Numbered from the stretch's first letter, positions 46,333 to 56,223 are shown. The stretch is DNA of 64,000 bases from Parendozoicomonas sp. Alg238-R29 (GCF_947331445.1 NZ_CAMZOG010000003.1:40884-104883); one strand, 5' to 3'. The notes: generated by a model from the sequence alone, not told the origin. A program made the numbers and translations.

Positions 46333-46346
46333 TGACCATCTGGTCA
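46333..46346. promoter_or_regulatory. 14-bp dyad upstream of gpt
   Basis: TGACCATCTGGTCA, arms TGACCA/TGGTCA with a 2-bp spacer, 48 bp before the gpt start. It could be an operator in the gpt promoter. It does not match the PurR consensus. The rest of 46286-46574 has no gene. Confidence 0.35.
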
Positions 46347-46574
46347 AAATTAACAGGGAGAGATTCGACCCGATATATCCGGGTTAAACACTTATAGGGC
46401 TGTCGCCGCACTTATCGGGCGCTCACACGACTCAGCCCATCACTGCAGAATTCTCCTGTAATCAACCTTGTCAGTGGTTCCGGCTGAAATCTGGTATCTA
46501 CAAATAATCATAGGTAAGGCACAATGCGGCTTCTGCAAATCCCTGCCTCACCTTTATAAAAACGGATTCAAAAA

Positions 46575-47159
46575 ATGGAGATCTGGAGCGCAGCACTGAC
46601 GCTGTTTTTGATCATGGACCCTCTGGGCAACCTGCCCGTATTTATGTCCATTCTTAAGTCAGTTCCGGAAGAACGGCGCAGCAAAGTGCTGTTAAGAGAA
46701 CTGTTAATTGCCCTGTTTATTATGATGCTGTTCCTGTTTGCCGGGCAGGCCATTCTTGATGTGATGCATCTTAAGGCAGAGGCCGTGAGTATTTCCGGCG
46801 GTATTATTCTGTTTATCATTGCCATCAGAATGATTTTCCCATCAGACAACGGTTCTCATAACGACACACCTAAACAGGAACCTTTCATAGTTCCTCTGGC
46901 AACGCCTTTGGTGGCCGGCCCATCTCTACTGGCATCCCTGATGCTTTTGGCTAATCGACAGCCAGATATGCTTGCGGACTGGACTATCGCAACTTTTGGC
47001 GCCTGGCTTGTTTCTTCCGCCATTCTTATGTTCTGCAAACCTTTGTACAAAATCCTTGGTGACAGAGGTCTTATGGCGATAGAGCGCCTGATGGGTATGA
47101 TTCTGGTTATGCTGGCCGTACAGATGCTATTGGATGGATTGGTGCAGTACTTTCAGTAA
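46575..47159 (+). CDS. MarC-family integral membrane protein
   Basis: 194 aa with six hydrophobic helices. FLIMDPLGNLPVFMSIL near residue 12 and PLATPLVAGPSLLASLMLLA near residue 98 are the two internally related family motifs. The MarC/YhgN family has no agreed transport substrate; the old link to multiple antibiotic resistance is not supported. It is divergent from gpt. Confidence 0.9.
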   Translation: MEIWSAALTLFLIMDPLGNLPVFMSILKSVPEERRSKVLLRELLIALFIMMLFLFAGQAILDVMHLKAEAVSISGGIILFIIAIRMIFPSDNGSHNDTPKQEPFIVPLATPLVAGPSLLASLMLLANRQPDMLADWTIATFGAWLVSSAILMFCKPLYKILGDRGLMAIERLMGMILVMLAVQMLLDGLVQYFQ

Positions 47160-47187
47160 ACCCTCTTTTCTTAGCTTCCCTAAAGAA

Positions 47188-47218
47188 GCCAGCGCTGACT
47201 AAAAGGGTCAGCGCTGGC
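47188..47218. terminator. Perfect 12-bp hairpin after the MarC-family gene
   Basis: GCCAGCGCTGAC and GTCAGCGCTGGC enclose a 7-nt loop. The stem is strong, but no T-run follows on the plus strand. Possible factor-independent terminator of weak type or a repeat element. The remaining intergenic sequence up to 47544 has only unconvincing short frames. Confidence 0.5.
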
Positions 47219-47544
47219 GGGAAGTCAGACAAAATATTCTCTTCTGTGTTCTGAAACGTATTAACGGGAGATAAGTTTTGCTGGTGGTTGTTTTCCGGTG
47301 GTTGTTTCACGGTCAGCCCTCCCGACAAGATGGTTTCCCACACTTGCTGACTGAATTCAGGACGTACGCCCCAAAGCCTGACAAAAAGCCTTGGTTTCCT
47401 TCGCACCAAGTTGGTACATTAAGTCTTCAAACCTGCTCATAATCTGAACATCAGACACATTGTGCAGGATGAAATAAACCGGAGTTGGGGAGCTTCGGTG
47501 TTTGTTCCCAAGACTTTCAGCATTTCTGAAAAAGGTGGGAATAG

Positions 47545-47560
47545 TGGTCTCGAATTTGCT
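47545..47560 (+). promoter_or_regulatory. Possible sigma-54 promoter of the aap operon
   Basis: TGGTCTCGAATTTGCT has the GG-N10-GC spacing and the TTGC element of -24/-12 promoters, about 80 bp before the aapJ start. The -24 part matches only partly. Nitrogen-controlled amino-acid transporters often use sigma-54. Confidence 0.3.
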
Positions 47561-47650
47561 TTGCCGTAGTTGTTTTGTAGACAAATACGGTCTGGCAGTA
47601 GTCCGACAAGAAAATAACTACAAACAATAAATAACAAAGAGACAGAAACC

Positions 47651-48667
47651 ATGAAAAAAGCTATCAAGCTGGCAGGTGCCGCTCTGGCGCTGACTGCCGT
47701 CTCAGGCATGGCTCAGGCTGCAACTCTCGACAGCGTAAAAGAGCGTGGCTACCTACAGTGTGGCGTAAGTACAGGTCTGCCAGGTTTCTCCAGCCCTGAC
47801 GAGAAAGGTAACTGGACTGGTATCGATGTTGACGTTTGCCGCGCCATGGCTGCTGCCACTCTGGGCGATGCTTCCAAAGTAAAGTATGTTCCCCTGACCG
47901 CTAAAGAGCGTTTCACCGCTCTGCAGTCTGGTGAAATTGATGTTCTGTCCCGTAATACCACCTGGACCCAAACCCGTGACACTTCTCTCGGCCTGAACTT
48001 CGTAGGCGTGAACTACTACGACGGTCAGGGCTTTATGGTTAACAAAAGCCTGAACGTGAGCAGTGCCAAAGAATTGGACGGTGCAACAGTATGTATTCAG
48101 GCCGGCACGACTACCGAGCTGAACATGGCGGATTACTTCCGTGAAAACAAAATGACTTACCAGCCATTGGTATTTGATACATCCGCCCAGACTATCGCCG
48201 GTTTCGAAACAGGTCGCTGTGACATGCTGACTTCTGACCAGTCTCAGCTGTACGCTCTGCGCACCAAGTTGGCCAAACCTGCCGATGCAGTTGTTCTGCC
48301 AGAAGTCATTTCCAAGGAACCTCTGGGTCCTGTCGTTCGTCAGGGTGACGACCAGTGGCTGAACATTGCCAAGTGGTCTCTGTACGCACTTGTTAACGGT
48401 GAAGAGTTGGGCCTGACTTCTACTAACATCGAAACTCAGATGAAAGGTGATAACCCTGCTGTTTCCCGTTTCATTGGTAAGACTGGCCCTGGTGGCAAGG
48501 CCCTGAATCTGCCAAATGACTTCGCTTATCAAATCGTTAAGCAGGTTGGTAACTACGATGAAGTCTTCGAGCGCAATGTTGGCGCCAAGTCTCCGCTGCT
48601 TATCAAGCGTGGTATCAACGCGCTATGGAAAGACGGCGGCATCGTTTACGCACCTCCTTTCCGTTAA
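47651..48667 (+). CDS. aapJ: General L-amino-acid ABC transporter, periplasmic binding protein
   Basis: 338-aa periplasmic solute-binding protein. Signal peptide KLAGAALALTAVSGMAQA, then the amino-acid-binding family pattern VKERGYLQCGVSTGLPGFS, GIDVDVCRAMAAATLG, TAKERFTALQSGEIDVLSRNTTWT and the later DGATVCIQAGTTTELN. The length and the RNTTWT motif point to the AapJ/BztA subgroup, which takes many L-amino acids. It is first of a four-gene operon; a hairpin repeat follows it. Confidence 0.93.
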   Translation: MKKAIKLAGAALALTAVSGMAQAATLDSVKERGYLQCGVSTGLPGFSSPDEKGNWTGIDVDVCRAMAAATLGDASKVKYVPLTAKERFTALQSGEIDVLSRNTTWTQTRDTSLGLNFVGVNYYDGQGFMVNKSLNVSSAKELDGATVCIQAGTTTELNMADYFRENKMTYQPLVFDTSAQTIAGFETGRCDMLTSDQSQLYALRTKLAKPADAVVLPEVISKEPLGPVVRQGDDQWLNIAKWSLYALVNGEELGLTSTNIETQMKGDNPAVSRFIGKTGPGGKALNLPNDFAYQIVKQVGNYDEVFERNVGAKSPLLIKRGINALWKDGGIVYAPPFR

Positions 48668-48677
48668 TTCCTGCCTG

Positions 48678-48719
48678 CGTGGGTTGGGTTAGTCGCATAG
48701 CGACGTAACCCAACCCACG
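48678..48719. repeat. REP-like palindrome within the aap operon (copy 2)
   Basis: CGTGGGTTGGGTTAGTCGC and its near-complement GCGACGTAACCCAACCCACG with a 3-nt loop: a stem of about 19 bp with one bulged base. Same GTTGGGT/ACCCAAC ends as 21916-21947. It sits between aapJ and aapQ, where it could protect the aapJ message and lower downstream expression. Confidence 0.8.
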
Positions 48720-48760
48720 AAATCACCTTCTTATAAAAGAATCTTCAAGGCTGGTTTAAC

Positions 48761-49960
48761 GTGTCTGAAAACAATACCAACTCCGCACATGCCGAGAAGC
48801 CGGGTGCCTTACGCTTCTGGTATGACCCCAGAGTCCGCAGCGTTCTCTTTCAGCTGTTATTTATCGGACTACTGGTTTTTCTTATCTCCACCATCATTAC
48901 CAACACCACAAACAATTTAGAGCAACGTGGTATTACCACGGGCTTTGACTTCCTGAACCAGGAAGCTGGTTTTGGCATTATCCAAAGTCTGGTGGAATAC
49001 GACGAAACCCATACTTTCGGCAAAACCTTTATTGTCGGTTTACTGAATACCGCATTGGTGGCTGTGTTAGGCGTCGTTCTCTCTACTCTGGTCGGCTTTC
49101 TGGTGGGCGTCGGACGATTGTCCAACAACTGGTTGATTGCCAAGCTATCTGCGACCTATGTCGAAATATTCCGAAACATTCCTGTTCTACTGCAAATCCT
49201 GTTTTGGTATATCGCTGTGTTGCGAGTACTACCATCACCACGACAGAGCATGTCTTTAGGTGAGTCGGTATTCCTGAACCTGCGGGGGCTTTATATTCCT
49301 TCCCCTGTATTTGAAGAAGGTTCATCCATCATTCTGGGAGCTTTAGTTACTGCTATTGCAATAGCTTTTGGCATATCCCGCTGGGCTAAACAACGACAGA
49401 TTAAGACTGGCCAAACGTTCCCGACTTTTCGTATTGGCCTTGGATTGATTATTATCTTGCCAGTTTTTGTTTGGGCTGTGGCTGGGCAACCGATCTCGCT
49501 CGAGCTTCCCGTTCTGAAAGGCTTTAACTTCCGCGGCGGTTTAACAGTCATGCCGGAACTTATGGCTCTGCTATTAGGCCTGAGTTTCTACACTGCGTCG
49601 TATATTGCCGAGAACGTACGTGCTGGTATTGAGGCGATTAACAAAGGTCAAAGAGAAGCTTCCGGCGCACTTGGCCTGAGTGAAGGACAAACCATGCGCT
49701 TGGTTGTCATTCCTCAAGCCATGCGAATTGTCATCCCCCCGCTTGCCACCAATTACATGAACTTGATCAAGAACTCCTCTCTGGCCACTGCGATTGGCTA
49801 CCCGGAACTTGTGAATGTGTTTATGGGAACAACCCTCAACCAAACCGGACAGGCTATTGAGATTATTGCCATGACCATGGCCGTTTATCTCACCATGAAC
49901 CTGCTGGTTTCCCTGCTTATGAACTGGTTTAACAAGCGCATGGCGCTGGTTGAGAGATAA
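48761..49960 (+). CDS. aapQ: Amino-acid ABC transporter permease AapQ
   Basis: 399-aa inner-membrane permease starting at GTG, with AAGG ten bases upstream. Around eight hydrophobic segments. The EAA loop that contacts the ATPase is visible as AINKGQREASGALGLSEGQT near residue 300. The N-terminal half has a periplasmic extension between the first helices, usual in the AapQ/BztB group. Pairs with AapM. Confidence 0.93.
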   Translation: MSENNTNSAHAEKPGALRFWYDPRVRSVLFQLLFIGLLVFLISTIITNTTNNLEQRGITTGFDFLNQEAGFGIIQSLVEYDETHTFGKTFIVGLLNTALVAVLGVVLSTLVGFLVGVGRLSNNWLIAKLSATYVEIFRNIPVLLQILFWYIAVLRVLPSPRQSMSLGESVFLNLRGLYIPSPVFEEGSSIILGALVTAIAIAFGISRWAKQRQIKTGQTFPTFRIGLGLIIILPVFVWAVAGQPISLELPVLKGFNFRGGLTVMPELMALLLGLSFYTASYIAENVRAGIEAINKGQREASGALGLSEGQTMRLVVIPQAMRIVIPPLATNYMNLIKNSSLATAIGYPELVNVFMGTTLNQTGQAIEIIAMTMAVYLTMNLLVSLLMNWFNKRMALVER

Positions 49961-49974
49961 GGGCGGAACAAACC

Positions 49975-51072
49975 ATGATAATAAACGAAAACACTATACC
50001 AGCCCGCCCGGCTCCGGCTTCTAGCCGGGGAATTATTGGCTGGTTGCGGGCGAACCTGTTCTCTACGCCAGCAAACAGCGTTATGTCCCTCGCAGGACTG
50101 GCATTCCTGGCATGGGCCATACCTCCTCTCTTTCAATGGGTGGTGTTGGAAGCTGACTTCATTGGCACTAACAAAGATGCCTGTACCAGCGAAGGTGCCT
50201 GCTGGGTGTTTGTGTCCGCACGGTTCCAGCAGTTTATGTATGGCTTCTACCCAGACGTTGAACTTTGGCGGGTAAACATCTTTTTTGCAGAGATGACCGC
50301 CGTACTGGTATGGGTTCTGTGGGACAAAATGCCTAAACGTAACTGGGGAGGTATCTGGTTTTTGACCGGTTTCCCTGCCACCAGTTTTTTACTGCTCTAT
50401 GGTGGCTTCGGGCTGGAAGTTGTAGAGACTCATAAGTGGGGCGGTTTGATGCTGACTCTGGTGCTATCACTTGTTGGTATGGTGATCGCACTTCCCGTTG
50501 GTGTGCTGCTTGCACTGGGTCGCCGTTCAGATATGCCGGCCATCAGTTCTTTCTGTACCATTTTTATCGAGGTTTGGCGTGGTGTACCACTAATCACCAT
50601 TCTGTTTATGGCTTCTGTAATGTTGCCGTTGTTTGTACCCGGCGATATTGAGATGGATAAGCTAGTGCGGGCAATGATTGGTATCAGCCTGTTTGAAGCA
50701 GCCTTGATTGCCGAGGTTATTCGTGGTGGTTTACAGGCTATGCCGAAAGGTCAGTACGAAGCTGCAGACGCGATGGGATTAAGCTACTGGAAGGGTATGC
50801 GTTTGATCATCATGCCCCAGGTATTCCGGATTTCCATTCCTGGCATTGTGAACACCTTTGTTCAGCTATTTAAAGACACCAGCCTTGTATTGATTATCGG
50901 CCTGTTTGACCTTCTCGCAGTTATGCAAGCAGGTATTACCGATGTAAATTGGCCCAACATTTCCATCGAAGCCTTTGTTTTTACTGGATTTGTTTTCTGG
51001 ATGTTCTGCTTTGGAATGTCTCGCTACAGCCAGGCCCTGGAACGGAAGCTGGATACCGGCCATAAGAATTAG
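49975..51072 (+). CDS. aapM: Amino-acid ABC transporter permease AapM
   Basis: 365-aa inner-membrane permease, second half of the AapQM channel. The EAA loop is GGLQAMPKGQYEAADAMGLS near residue 255. The N-terminal third carries the periplasmic region with two Cys (KDACTSEGACW). It begins 14 bp after aapQ. The long N-terminal extension fits AapM/BztC rather than the short polar amino-acid permeases. Confidence 0.93.
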   Translation: MIINENTIPARPAPASSRGIIGWLRANLFSTPANSVMSLAGLAFLAWAIPPLFQWVVLEADFIGTNKDACTSEGACWVFVSARFQQFMYGFYPDVELWRVNIFFAEMTAVLVWVLWDKMPKRNWGGIWFLTGFPATSFLLLYGGFGLEVVETHKWGGLMLTLVLSLVGMVIALPVGVLLALGRRSDMPAISSFCTIFIEVWRGVPLITILFMASVMLPLFVPGDIEMDKLVRAMIGISLFEAALIAEVIRGGLQAMPKGQYEAADAMGLSYWKGMRLIIMPQVFRISIPGIVNTFVQLFKDTSLVLIIGLFDLLAVMQAGITDVNWPNISIEAFVFTGFVFWMFCFGMSRYSQALERKLDTGHKN

Positions 51073-51118
51073 AAATGCATAACAACAAATACACAAATAA
51101 CAATTACAGGGTTTTGAT

Positions 51119-51928
51119 ATGCAAGCAGACGTAGCAGAAAGGGCCGAAGAACAAGCCCAACACAGCATTTCCATTGAAAAGCTGGCTGATGCCGAAACCA
51201 TGATTGAGCTGAAAGGCGTAAATAAGTGGTACGGTGACTTTCATGTACTCAAAGACATTAACCTGACTGTTAAGAAGGGTGAGCGTATTGTTGTGTGCGG
51301 ACCTTCTGGTTCCGGTAAGTCCACAATGATCCGTTGCATTAACCGCTTGGAAGAACACCAGGAAGGCATTATTGATGTAAACGGCGTAACGCTGACCAAC
51401 GACCTCAAGAACATTGAGCACATCCGCAAGGATGTGGGCATGGTGTTCCAGCACTTTAACCTTTTCCCACACCTGACCGTTTTGGAGAACTGCACCCTGG
51501 CTCCTATCTGGGTTCGCAAGATGCCAAAGAAAGAAGCGGAAGAAATCGCTATGAAATACCTGGAGCGAGTGAAGATCCCAGATCAGGCGAACAAGTTCCC
51601 AGGTCAGCTTTCCGGTGGTCAGCAGCAACGTGTAGCCATTGCACGCAGTCTGTGTATGAACCCGGAAGTTATGTTGTTCGATGAACCAACGTCAGCCCTT
51701 GATCCAGAAATGATCAAAGAAGTGCTGGATGTAATGATCGAGCTGGCCCAGGAAGGCATGACCATGATTTGCGTAACCCACGAAATGGGCTTTGCCCGTA
51801 CCGTGGCGAACCGGGTGATATTTATGGATGGAGGACAGATTATTGAAGAAAACGCGCCGGAGCCTTTCTTTAATAATCCCCAATCTGATCGCACTAAACT
51901 ATTTCTGAGTCAGATTCTCAGTCATTAA
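51119..51928 (+). CDS. aapP: Amino-acid ABC transporter ATP-binding protein AapP
   Basis: 269-aa ATPase of the transporter. Walker [10 protein letters not shown] near residues 61-69, signature [15 protein letters not shown] near 164, Walker [15 protein letters not shown] near 185 and switch His in VTHEMGF. The first ~28 residues ([17 protein letters not shown]) are an extension before the domain proper. [13 protein letters not shown]-loop context is normal. Last gene of the operon; AGGG lies 8 bases before ATG. Confidence 0.95.
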   Translation: MQADVAERAEEQAQHSISIEKLADAETMIELKGVNKWYGDFHVLKDINLTVKKGERIVVCGPSGSGKSTMIRCINRLEEHQEGIIDVNGVTLTNDLKNIEHIRKDVGMVFQHFNLFPHLTVLENCTLAPIWVRKMPKKEAEEIAMKYLERVKIPDQANKFPGQLSGGQQQRVAIARSLCMNPEVMLFDEPTSALDPEMIKEVLDVMIELAQEGMTMICVTHEMGFARTVANRVIFMDGGQIIEENAPEPFFNNPQSDRTKLFLSQILSH

Positions 51929-51961
51929 AACTCACCGAACGATACAAGACACCATTCACAA

Positions 51962-51987
51962 CCCTTGGGAAGCTTTTTTCCCAAGGG
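51962..51987. terminator. Hairpin between aapP and the AraC-family gene
   Basis: CCCTTGGGAA and TTCCCAAGGG form a 9-10 bp stem with a T-rich loop, between convergent genes. No terminal T-run on the plus strand, so it is a likely but not classical terminator. Confidence 0.55.
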
Positions 51988-52013
51988 GTAGGCCAATCAG
52001 GCATCTGCTCTTA

Positions 52014-52910
52014 TTATGTGAACACTGATTTTCTGAATTGTGCAGGAGACACATTCATCACCTGACGAAAACGGGTAGAGAAATGGCTCTGGCTGGAAAA
52101 ACCAACCTGTAGAGCAATACTGGCCAAACTTTCACCACCACCAATCAACTCTTTGCTTTTATTGACTCTTTCTTGAGTGACAAATTGGTGAGGTGTTAAG
52201 CCTGTGGTTTCTTTAAACATTCTGGCGAAGTGATATTCACTCAATCCAGTTTGTTCTGCCAAGCTTGCCAGAGAGAGATCAGCCCCCAGGTGTTCCAGAA
52301 TATATTCCCGGACTCTTCTCACCTGATAATGAGTTAAACCGCCTGTAATTCTCGGTTGCTGAAAAGATCGCGAGCAATGGTTCTTAAGCAGGTGAACCAT
52401 CAGCATCTGGCTGCTGCTTTGAAGAGAAATTTGATCGGCTCGATCCTGCCAGTTCAAAACATTAACCATTTGCAGAAAGATAGTTGCCAGATAAGGGTCT
52501 TCCAGAAAGGTTTTGTCATCCAGTGATAAGTGGTTTAAAGACTTATCCCAAACCTTTTCACCCAGTTCGCCCAGATGCTTATCAGAAAAGTAAAAGTGAA
52601 GAAGTCTAATGTCGTCGTTTATTTTCCAGATGTACTCATGATCAGAGGGCATAAGGCAAAGTTTCTCAGGAGCGCTACCTCCAGCAACTTCCGCCCCCAT
52701 AACTCGCTTTACTTTGTATCCTCCGGAGACATAACAGCTCAGCGTGTGATGCTGAGGCTGCTTATAGTTCACTTCATCAACACCATTGGCCCAGTAAGCA
52801 AAACCAAGCGCATCTTTAAGGGTAATACTGTTTAGCAGGCGGGCACGTGAGTCTGCGAGATCCTGAAAAACCTCTGTATCACCTATGCTCCCGTAAGCCT
52901 GCTCAATCAT
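52014..52910 (-). CDS. AraC-family transcriptional regulator
   Basis: 298 aa. The last ~100 residues have two helix-turn-helix units: LSLASLAEQTGLSEYHFARM and SLASIALQVGFSSQSHFSTRF, ending with the family PAQFRKS motif. The N-terminal ~190 residues form an AraC-type sensor region (cupin-like, HTLSCYVSGGYKVKRV). Effector unknown. It reads away from the EamA transporter gene 200 bp off, so it may regulate that gene; this is inference from position. Confidence 0.88.
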   Translation of the reverse strand: MIEQAYGSIGDTEVFQDLADSRARLLNSITLKDALGFAYWANGVDEVNYKQPQHHTLSCYVSGGYKVKRVMGAEVAGGSAPEKLCLMPSDHEYIWKINDDIRLLHFYFSDKHLGELGEKVWDKSLNHLSLDDKTFLEDPYLATIFLQMVNVLNWQDRADQISLQSSSQMLMVHLLKNHCSRSFQQPRITGGLTHYQVRRVREYILEHLGADLSLASLAEQTGLSEYHFARMFKETTGLTPHQFVTQERVNKSKELIGGGESLASIALQVGFSSQSHFSTRFRQVMNVSPAQFRKSVFT

Positions 52911-53113
52911 ATCGCCCTCTGCTTCTTTGTATTTTCTCTACTTTGTGCGAATAGAAGTCATAGTGCCTAAAGTTGACCTGAATAACACCCGTGGAACCAA
53001 GATCAACAGCAAGAATCTATAAAAACTGAATGAATTAACAGGAATCTGTAAGAAGCCATGGCCAAAAGTCCAGATACTGCTGCCATTGCCTATTTGAGTC
53101 TGGGGTATTGACT

Positions 53114-54022
53114 ATGAATATTATGCTGTACGCAGCCACAGTGCTGATCTGGGGAACCACATGGATTGCCATCAAACTGCAACTGGGTGAAGTTGCTATC
53201 AGCGCATCCATTTTTTACCGCTTTCTTATAGCAAGTTGCGTACTGATGTTTACTCTCAAGCTCACCGGCAAGCTTCAGGCAATGACACTGCAACAACATG
53301 CCAGCTGTTTGATGCTGGGAGTTCTGCTGTTCAGCGTTAATTTTGTTTTCTTTTACAGTGCCACCCAGTACATAGTCAGTGGCTTAAGCTCTGTGATTTT
53401 CTCAATGGCAACGGTGATGAATATGGCCAACGGTTACCTGTTCTACCGCCATAAACCCACTCCACGTTTGATCACAGGTGCAGCGCTGGGAATTACCGGC
53501 GTGCTCTTCCTGTTCTGGCAAGACCTTTCTGTGGCTAGTGAAATGCACCAGACATTGTTGGGAATGGGCTTAGCGGCTGCCGGGACCTTATGTTTCTCGT
53601 TCGGCAATATGCTCAGCGCCAAACAGCAAAAACAAGGGTTCTCTGTCTTCAGTGTTAATGCCTGGGGCATGTTTTATGGCGCTGGGATGCTGGCAACCTG
53701 GACTGTCCTGCAAGGCGTGCCATTTACCATCAGCACAGAAATAAGCTATCTCGGGAGTTTGTTCTATCTAGCTATCCCTGGCTCAGTAATAGCATTCAGT
53801 TGCTATCTTTTGTTGGTTGGCCGTATTGGCCCCCAAAAAGCGGCATATTCAACAGTGCTTTTCCCGCTGGTCGCTTTGGGAATATCCACTGTTTATGAAA
53901 GCTATGAATGGAGCCTGGTTGCTTTAGCCGGTGTGGCTTTGGTTGTTGTTGGAAATATTCTGGTTTTTTATCAGGGAAACATTAAAGAGCTCATTTCCCG
54001 TAACCGGGCAGTAAATGCTTAA
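53114..54022 (+). CDS. EamA-family (DMT) transporter
   Basis: 302 aa from ATG 53114 with GGGG nine bases upstream. Ten hydrophobic helices in two related halves, with the start ATVLIWGTTWIAIKL and the second-half VGRIGPQKAAYSTVLFPLVAL, match the drug/metabolite transporter superfamily. Such proteins often export amino acids or metabolites. The C-terminus is basic. The neighbouring AraC regulator is a candidate controller. Confidence 0.88.
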   Translation: MNIMLYAATVLIWGTTWIAIKLQLGEVAISASIFYRFLIASCVLMFTLKLTGKLQAMTLQQHASCLMLGVLLFSVNFVFFYSATQYIVSGLSSVIFSMATVMNMANGYLFYRHKPTPRLITGAALGITGVLFLFWQDLSVASEMHQTLLGMGLAAAGTLCFSFGNMLSAKQQKQGFSVFSVNAWGMFYGAGMLATWTVLQGVPFTISTEISYLGSLFYLAIPGSVIAFSCYLLLVGRIGPQKAAYSTVLFPLVALGISTVYESYEWSLVALAGVALVVVGNILVFYQGNIKELISRNRAVNA

Positions 54023-54112
54023 CAGTTACTGCTCACCTCCAGGCCAGCCTGGAATATAAGTGAGGAATTATTTTCTGAACTTTATTCCATGGCTGGTATT
54101 AAAGTTTGTTGC

Positions 54113-55030
54113 TTAAAAACCACGCCGCCCCTGCAAACCTCCGGTGTGAATAGCCAGAAGTCGACAGCCTCTGGCTATCTTCCCCTGCACACACTTTTTA
54201 TATAATGAGAACATCATCTTACCGGTATAAACCGGCTCCAGAGGAATTTCGGTTTCCTGTTCAAATTGCTCAATAAACTTTAACAGCTCAGGTGTTGTGC
54301 GAGCATAACCACCGCAGTGGGATTCGGTATCAACAGACCAGTTCTTATGTTCCTCTGAGAGGTACTGCTGAATTTCATCTTTCATCCAGCTTGCACCTTT
54401 TAGAACTGCAACGCTTTGAACACATGTTTCTGGGGCGGAACGGATTACACCAGCGGCAGTTGTACCTGTACCAGACGCCAGCCAGATTTGATCATAGGTT
54501 TCAGGAGAGACTCTTCCCGCACTCAGAATATATTCACAACCTTTTACGCCCAACTCTCCAGAGCCACCTTCAGGAACAATCCACACATCAGAACCTGACA
54601 AGCGAAGATCATCGAGTAATTGCTGCAGAAACTCCGGGTTATGCTTTACCCGATAATCTGCCCGTGAAATAAAGTGAAGCCGCATCCCCCAGCTCTCAGC
54701 ATCCTGCAAAGTTGAAGATAAAACCTCCGCCCGCTCGCCGCGGATAACTCCAACAGTGGGAAAATCAATATTCTTTCCTGCAGCAGCCAAGGCATGAATA
54801 TGGTTAGACCAGGCTCCGCCAAAGCTCAGAATCGAGGAGTACCCATCATCAAAAGCATGTTGAAGATGGTTTCTGAGTTTGAACCATTTGTTGCCACTGA
54901 TTTTGGGATGCAGCTGATCAAGGCGGTGCATATTAAGGGTAACGTCTGCCTCCGCCAGCCAGCTTGTTTGAATAGTACTTACAGGAACTTTTTTCTCGGA
55001 AAGACGGCTAAACAGTTCAGGGTTATACAT
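54113..55030 (-). CDS. PLP-dependent D-cysteine desulfhydrase / ACC deaminase family protein
   Basis: 305-aa fold-type II PLP enzyme. HPKISGNKWFKLRNHL near residue 41-56 is the family's lysine loop, with FGGAWSNHIHALAAAGK near 70 binding the phosphate or substrate. SGTGTTAAGVIRS near 190 is the Gly-rich PLP phosphate loop. D-cysteine desulfhydrase and 1-aminocyclopropane-1-carboxylate deaminase cannot be told apart here. In this family the lysine loop is usually NKxRKLE; here it is NKWFKLR, a branch typical of proteobacterial homologues. Overlaps the next gene by 8 bp. Confidence 0.85.
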   Translation of the reverse strand: MYNPELFSRLSEKKVPVSTIQTSWLAEADVTLNMHRLDQLHPKISGNKWFKLRNHLQHAFDDGYSSILSFGGAWSNHIHALAAAGKNIDFPTVGVIRGERAEVLSSTLQDAESWGMRLHFISRADYRVKHNPEFLQQLLDDLRLSGSDVWIVPEGGSGELGVKGCEYILSAGRVSPETYDQIWLASGTGTTAAGVIRSAPETCVQSVAVLKGASWMKDEIQQYLSEEHKNWSVDTESHCGGYARTTPELLKFIEQFEQETEIPLEPVYTGKMMFSLYKKCVQGKIARGCRLLAIHTGGLQGRRGF

Positions 55031-56045
55031 TGCGTTTGTCTAACAGCTCCCGCACAACACCCGGCACCTTTTGCCGCAGGTGAAGAGATATCTTTGCTTC
55101 ATTCTTCTGCCACACAACTCCCAGCCAGATAATAGCCAAACCAATTACAGTTAAGGCGATTGGGAACAACCAGCTATTCTCAAATACTTCATTGGCCAAA
55201 TGCCCCAGATAACCAGCCACACCCAAAGCGCCAAACACCACAAACACTCTTCTGGCAATAACAACACCAGAAACAGCCAGCAGCAGGTTAATACAAAGGT
55301 AGATAAATTTACTGAATTCGCTGTCTGAGTGTTGAGATGACATGCCTCCCCAAAATGCCATCACCCCAAACAGATAGAGCCAAAAGGAATAATCCAGTGT
55401 TTTGCGAGATCGAATATCCACCAGAAACGCAAACAATGTCATTGCCAAGCCAAACCACATAGTAATCCAGCCACGTTCACGCCAACCATAATCCTCACCG
55501 AGAAACAGCTCTGCAATATCCATCGACAGATACAGGAGCGTGACAGCCACAGGCATTAACATAAACGGGTAACGGTATCGCCAAATCATAATGGCTCCGA
55601 CCAACAGAGTCGCAAGTTCCATATAAATCCACAGGAACTTGATATGGCGATGGAATTCCTGGTAGACCGAGTCATCGGGCCACCAACCCATAGTCTGCTG
55701 GAATCCGTATACGGCCAGAGGAGTTATTGCTATAACAAATGCTGCACAAATTCCCGCAGGAATATCCCTTCCTGCCTGCTGAAATGTTGTTGTTATAAAC
55801 AAACCCAGCATCGCATACACACAGGAGATGATCAGGATTCCCGCACCGCCAAACTCTTCCCACCCTAAAGTCATAAACAACGTGAGTGCACCAATGGCAA
55901 TCAGTCCACCAAAGTAATAGAGCACATGAGTGAGGTCGAAGCGGGGGCCAGACTGTTGTTTTAGAAAACTATAAAGAGGTTCAACCTGCTCTGGCTGCAG
56001 GAGGTTTTGTTCCACTGCTTTTTGGAGGGTGCCCTTGGCCACCAT
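55023..56045 (-). CDS. DUF2157-like multispanning membrane protein
   Basis: 340 aa with about nine to ten hydrophobic helices after a short polar N-terminus (LQKAVEQNLLQPEQVEPLYS), which resembles the helical start of DUF2157 proteins. It ends in a basic tail (QKVPGVVRELLDKRNV). Function unknown. The 8-bp overlap with the PLP enzyme gene suggests coupled translation. The Shine-Dalgarno is weak. Confidence 0.72.
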   Translation of the reverse strand: MVAKGTLQKAVEQNLLQPEQVEPLYSFLKQQSGPRFDLTHVLYYFGGLIAIGALTLFMTLGWEEFGGAGILIISCVYAMLGLFITTTFQQAGRDIPAGICAAFVIAITPLAVYGFQQTMGWWPDDSVYQEFHRHIKFLWIYMELATLLVGAIMIWRYRYPFMLMPVAVTLLYLSMDIAELFLGEDYGWRERGWITMWFGLAMTLFAFLVDIRSRKTLDYSFWLYLFGVMAFWGGMSSQHSDSEFSKFIYLCINLLLAVSGVVIARRVFVVFGALGVAGYLGHLANEVFENSWLFPIALTVIGLAIIWLGVVWQKNEAKISLHLRQKVPGVVRELLDKRNV

Positions 56046-56223
56046 AACCAGACCAACCTGTTTTGTAGAGTTATTCCTATAATCCTAACACATGGCTGTT
56101 TATGGATTTTCTATCCTTTGCGCTGTTATTTAACGCTCCTCTAGGGGAAAATTCATCCAACTGCCATCACGGCCTGTATGGTGATTTATATTTTCAGGCT
56201 GTTAGAACAATAAGGGTCATGCA

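Noticed and set aside
47107..47709. Several overlapping minus-strand frames upstream of aapJ
   Set aside because: They overlap the marC 3' end or the aapJ start, lie in conflicting frames and have no initiation signals; a broken small gene cannot be excluded but is not supported.
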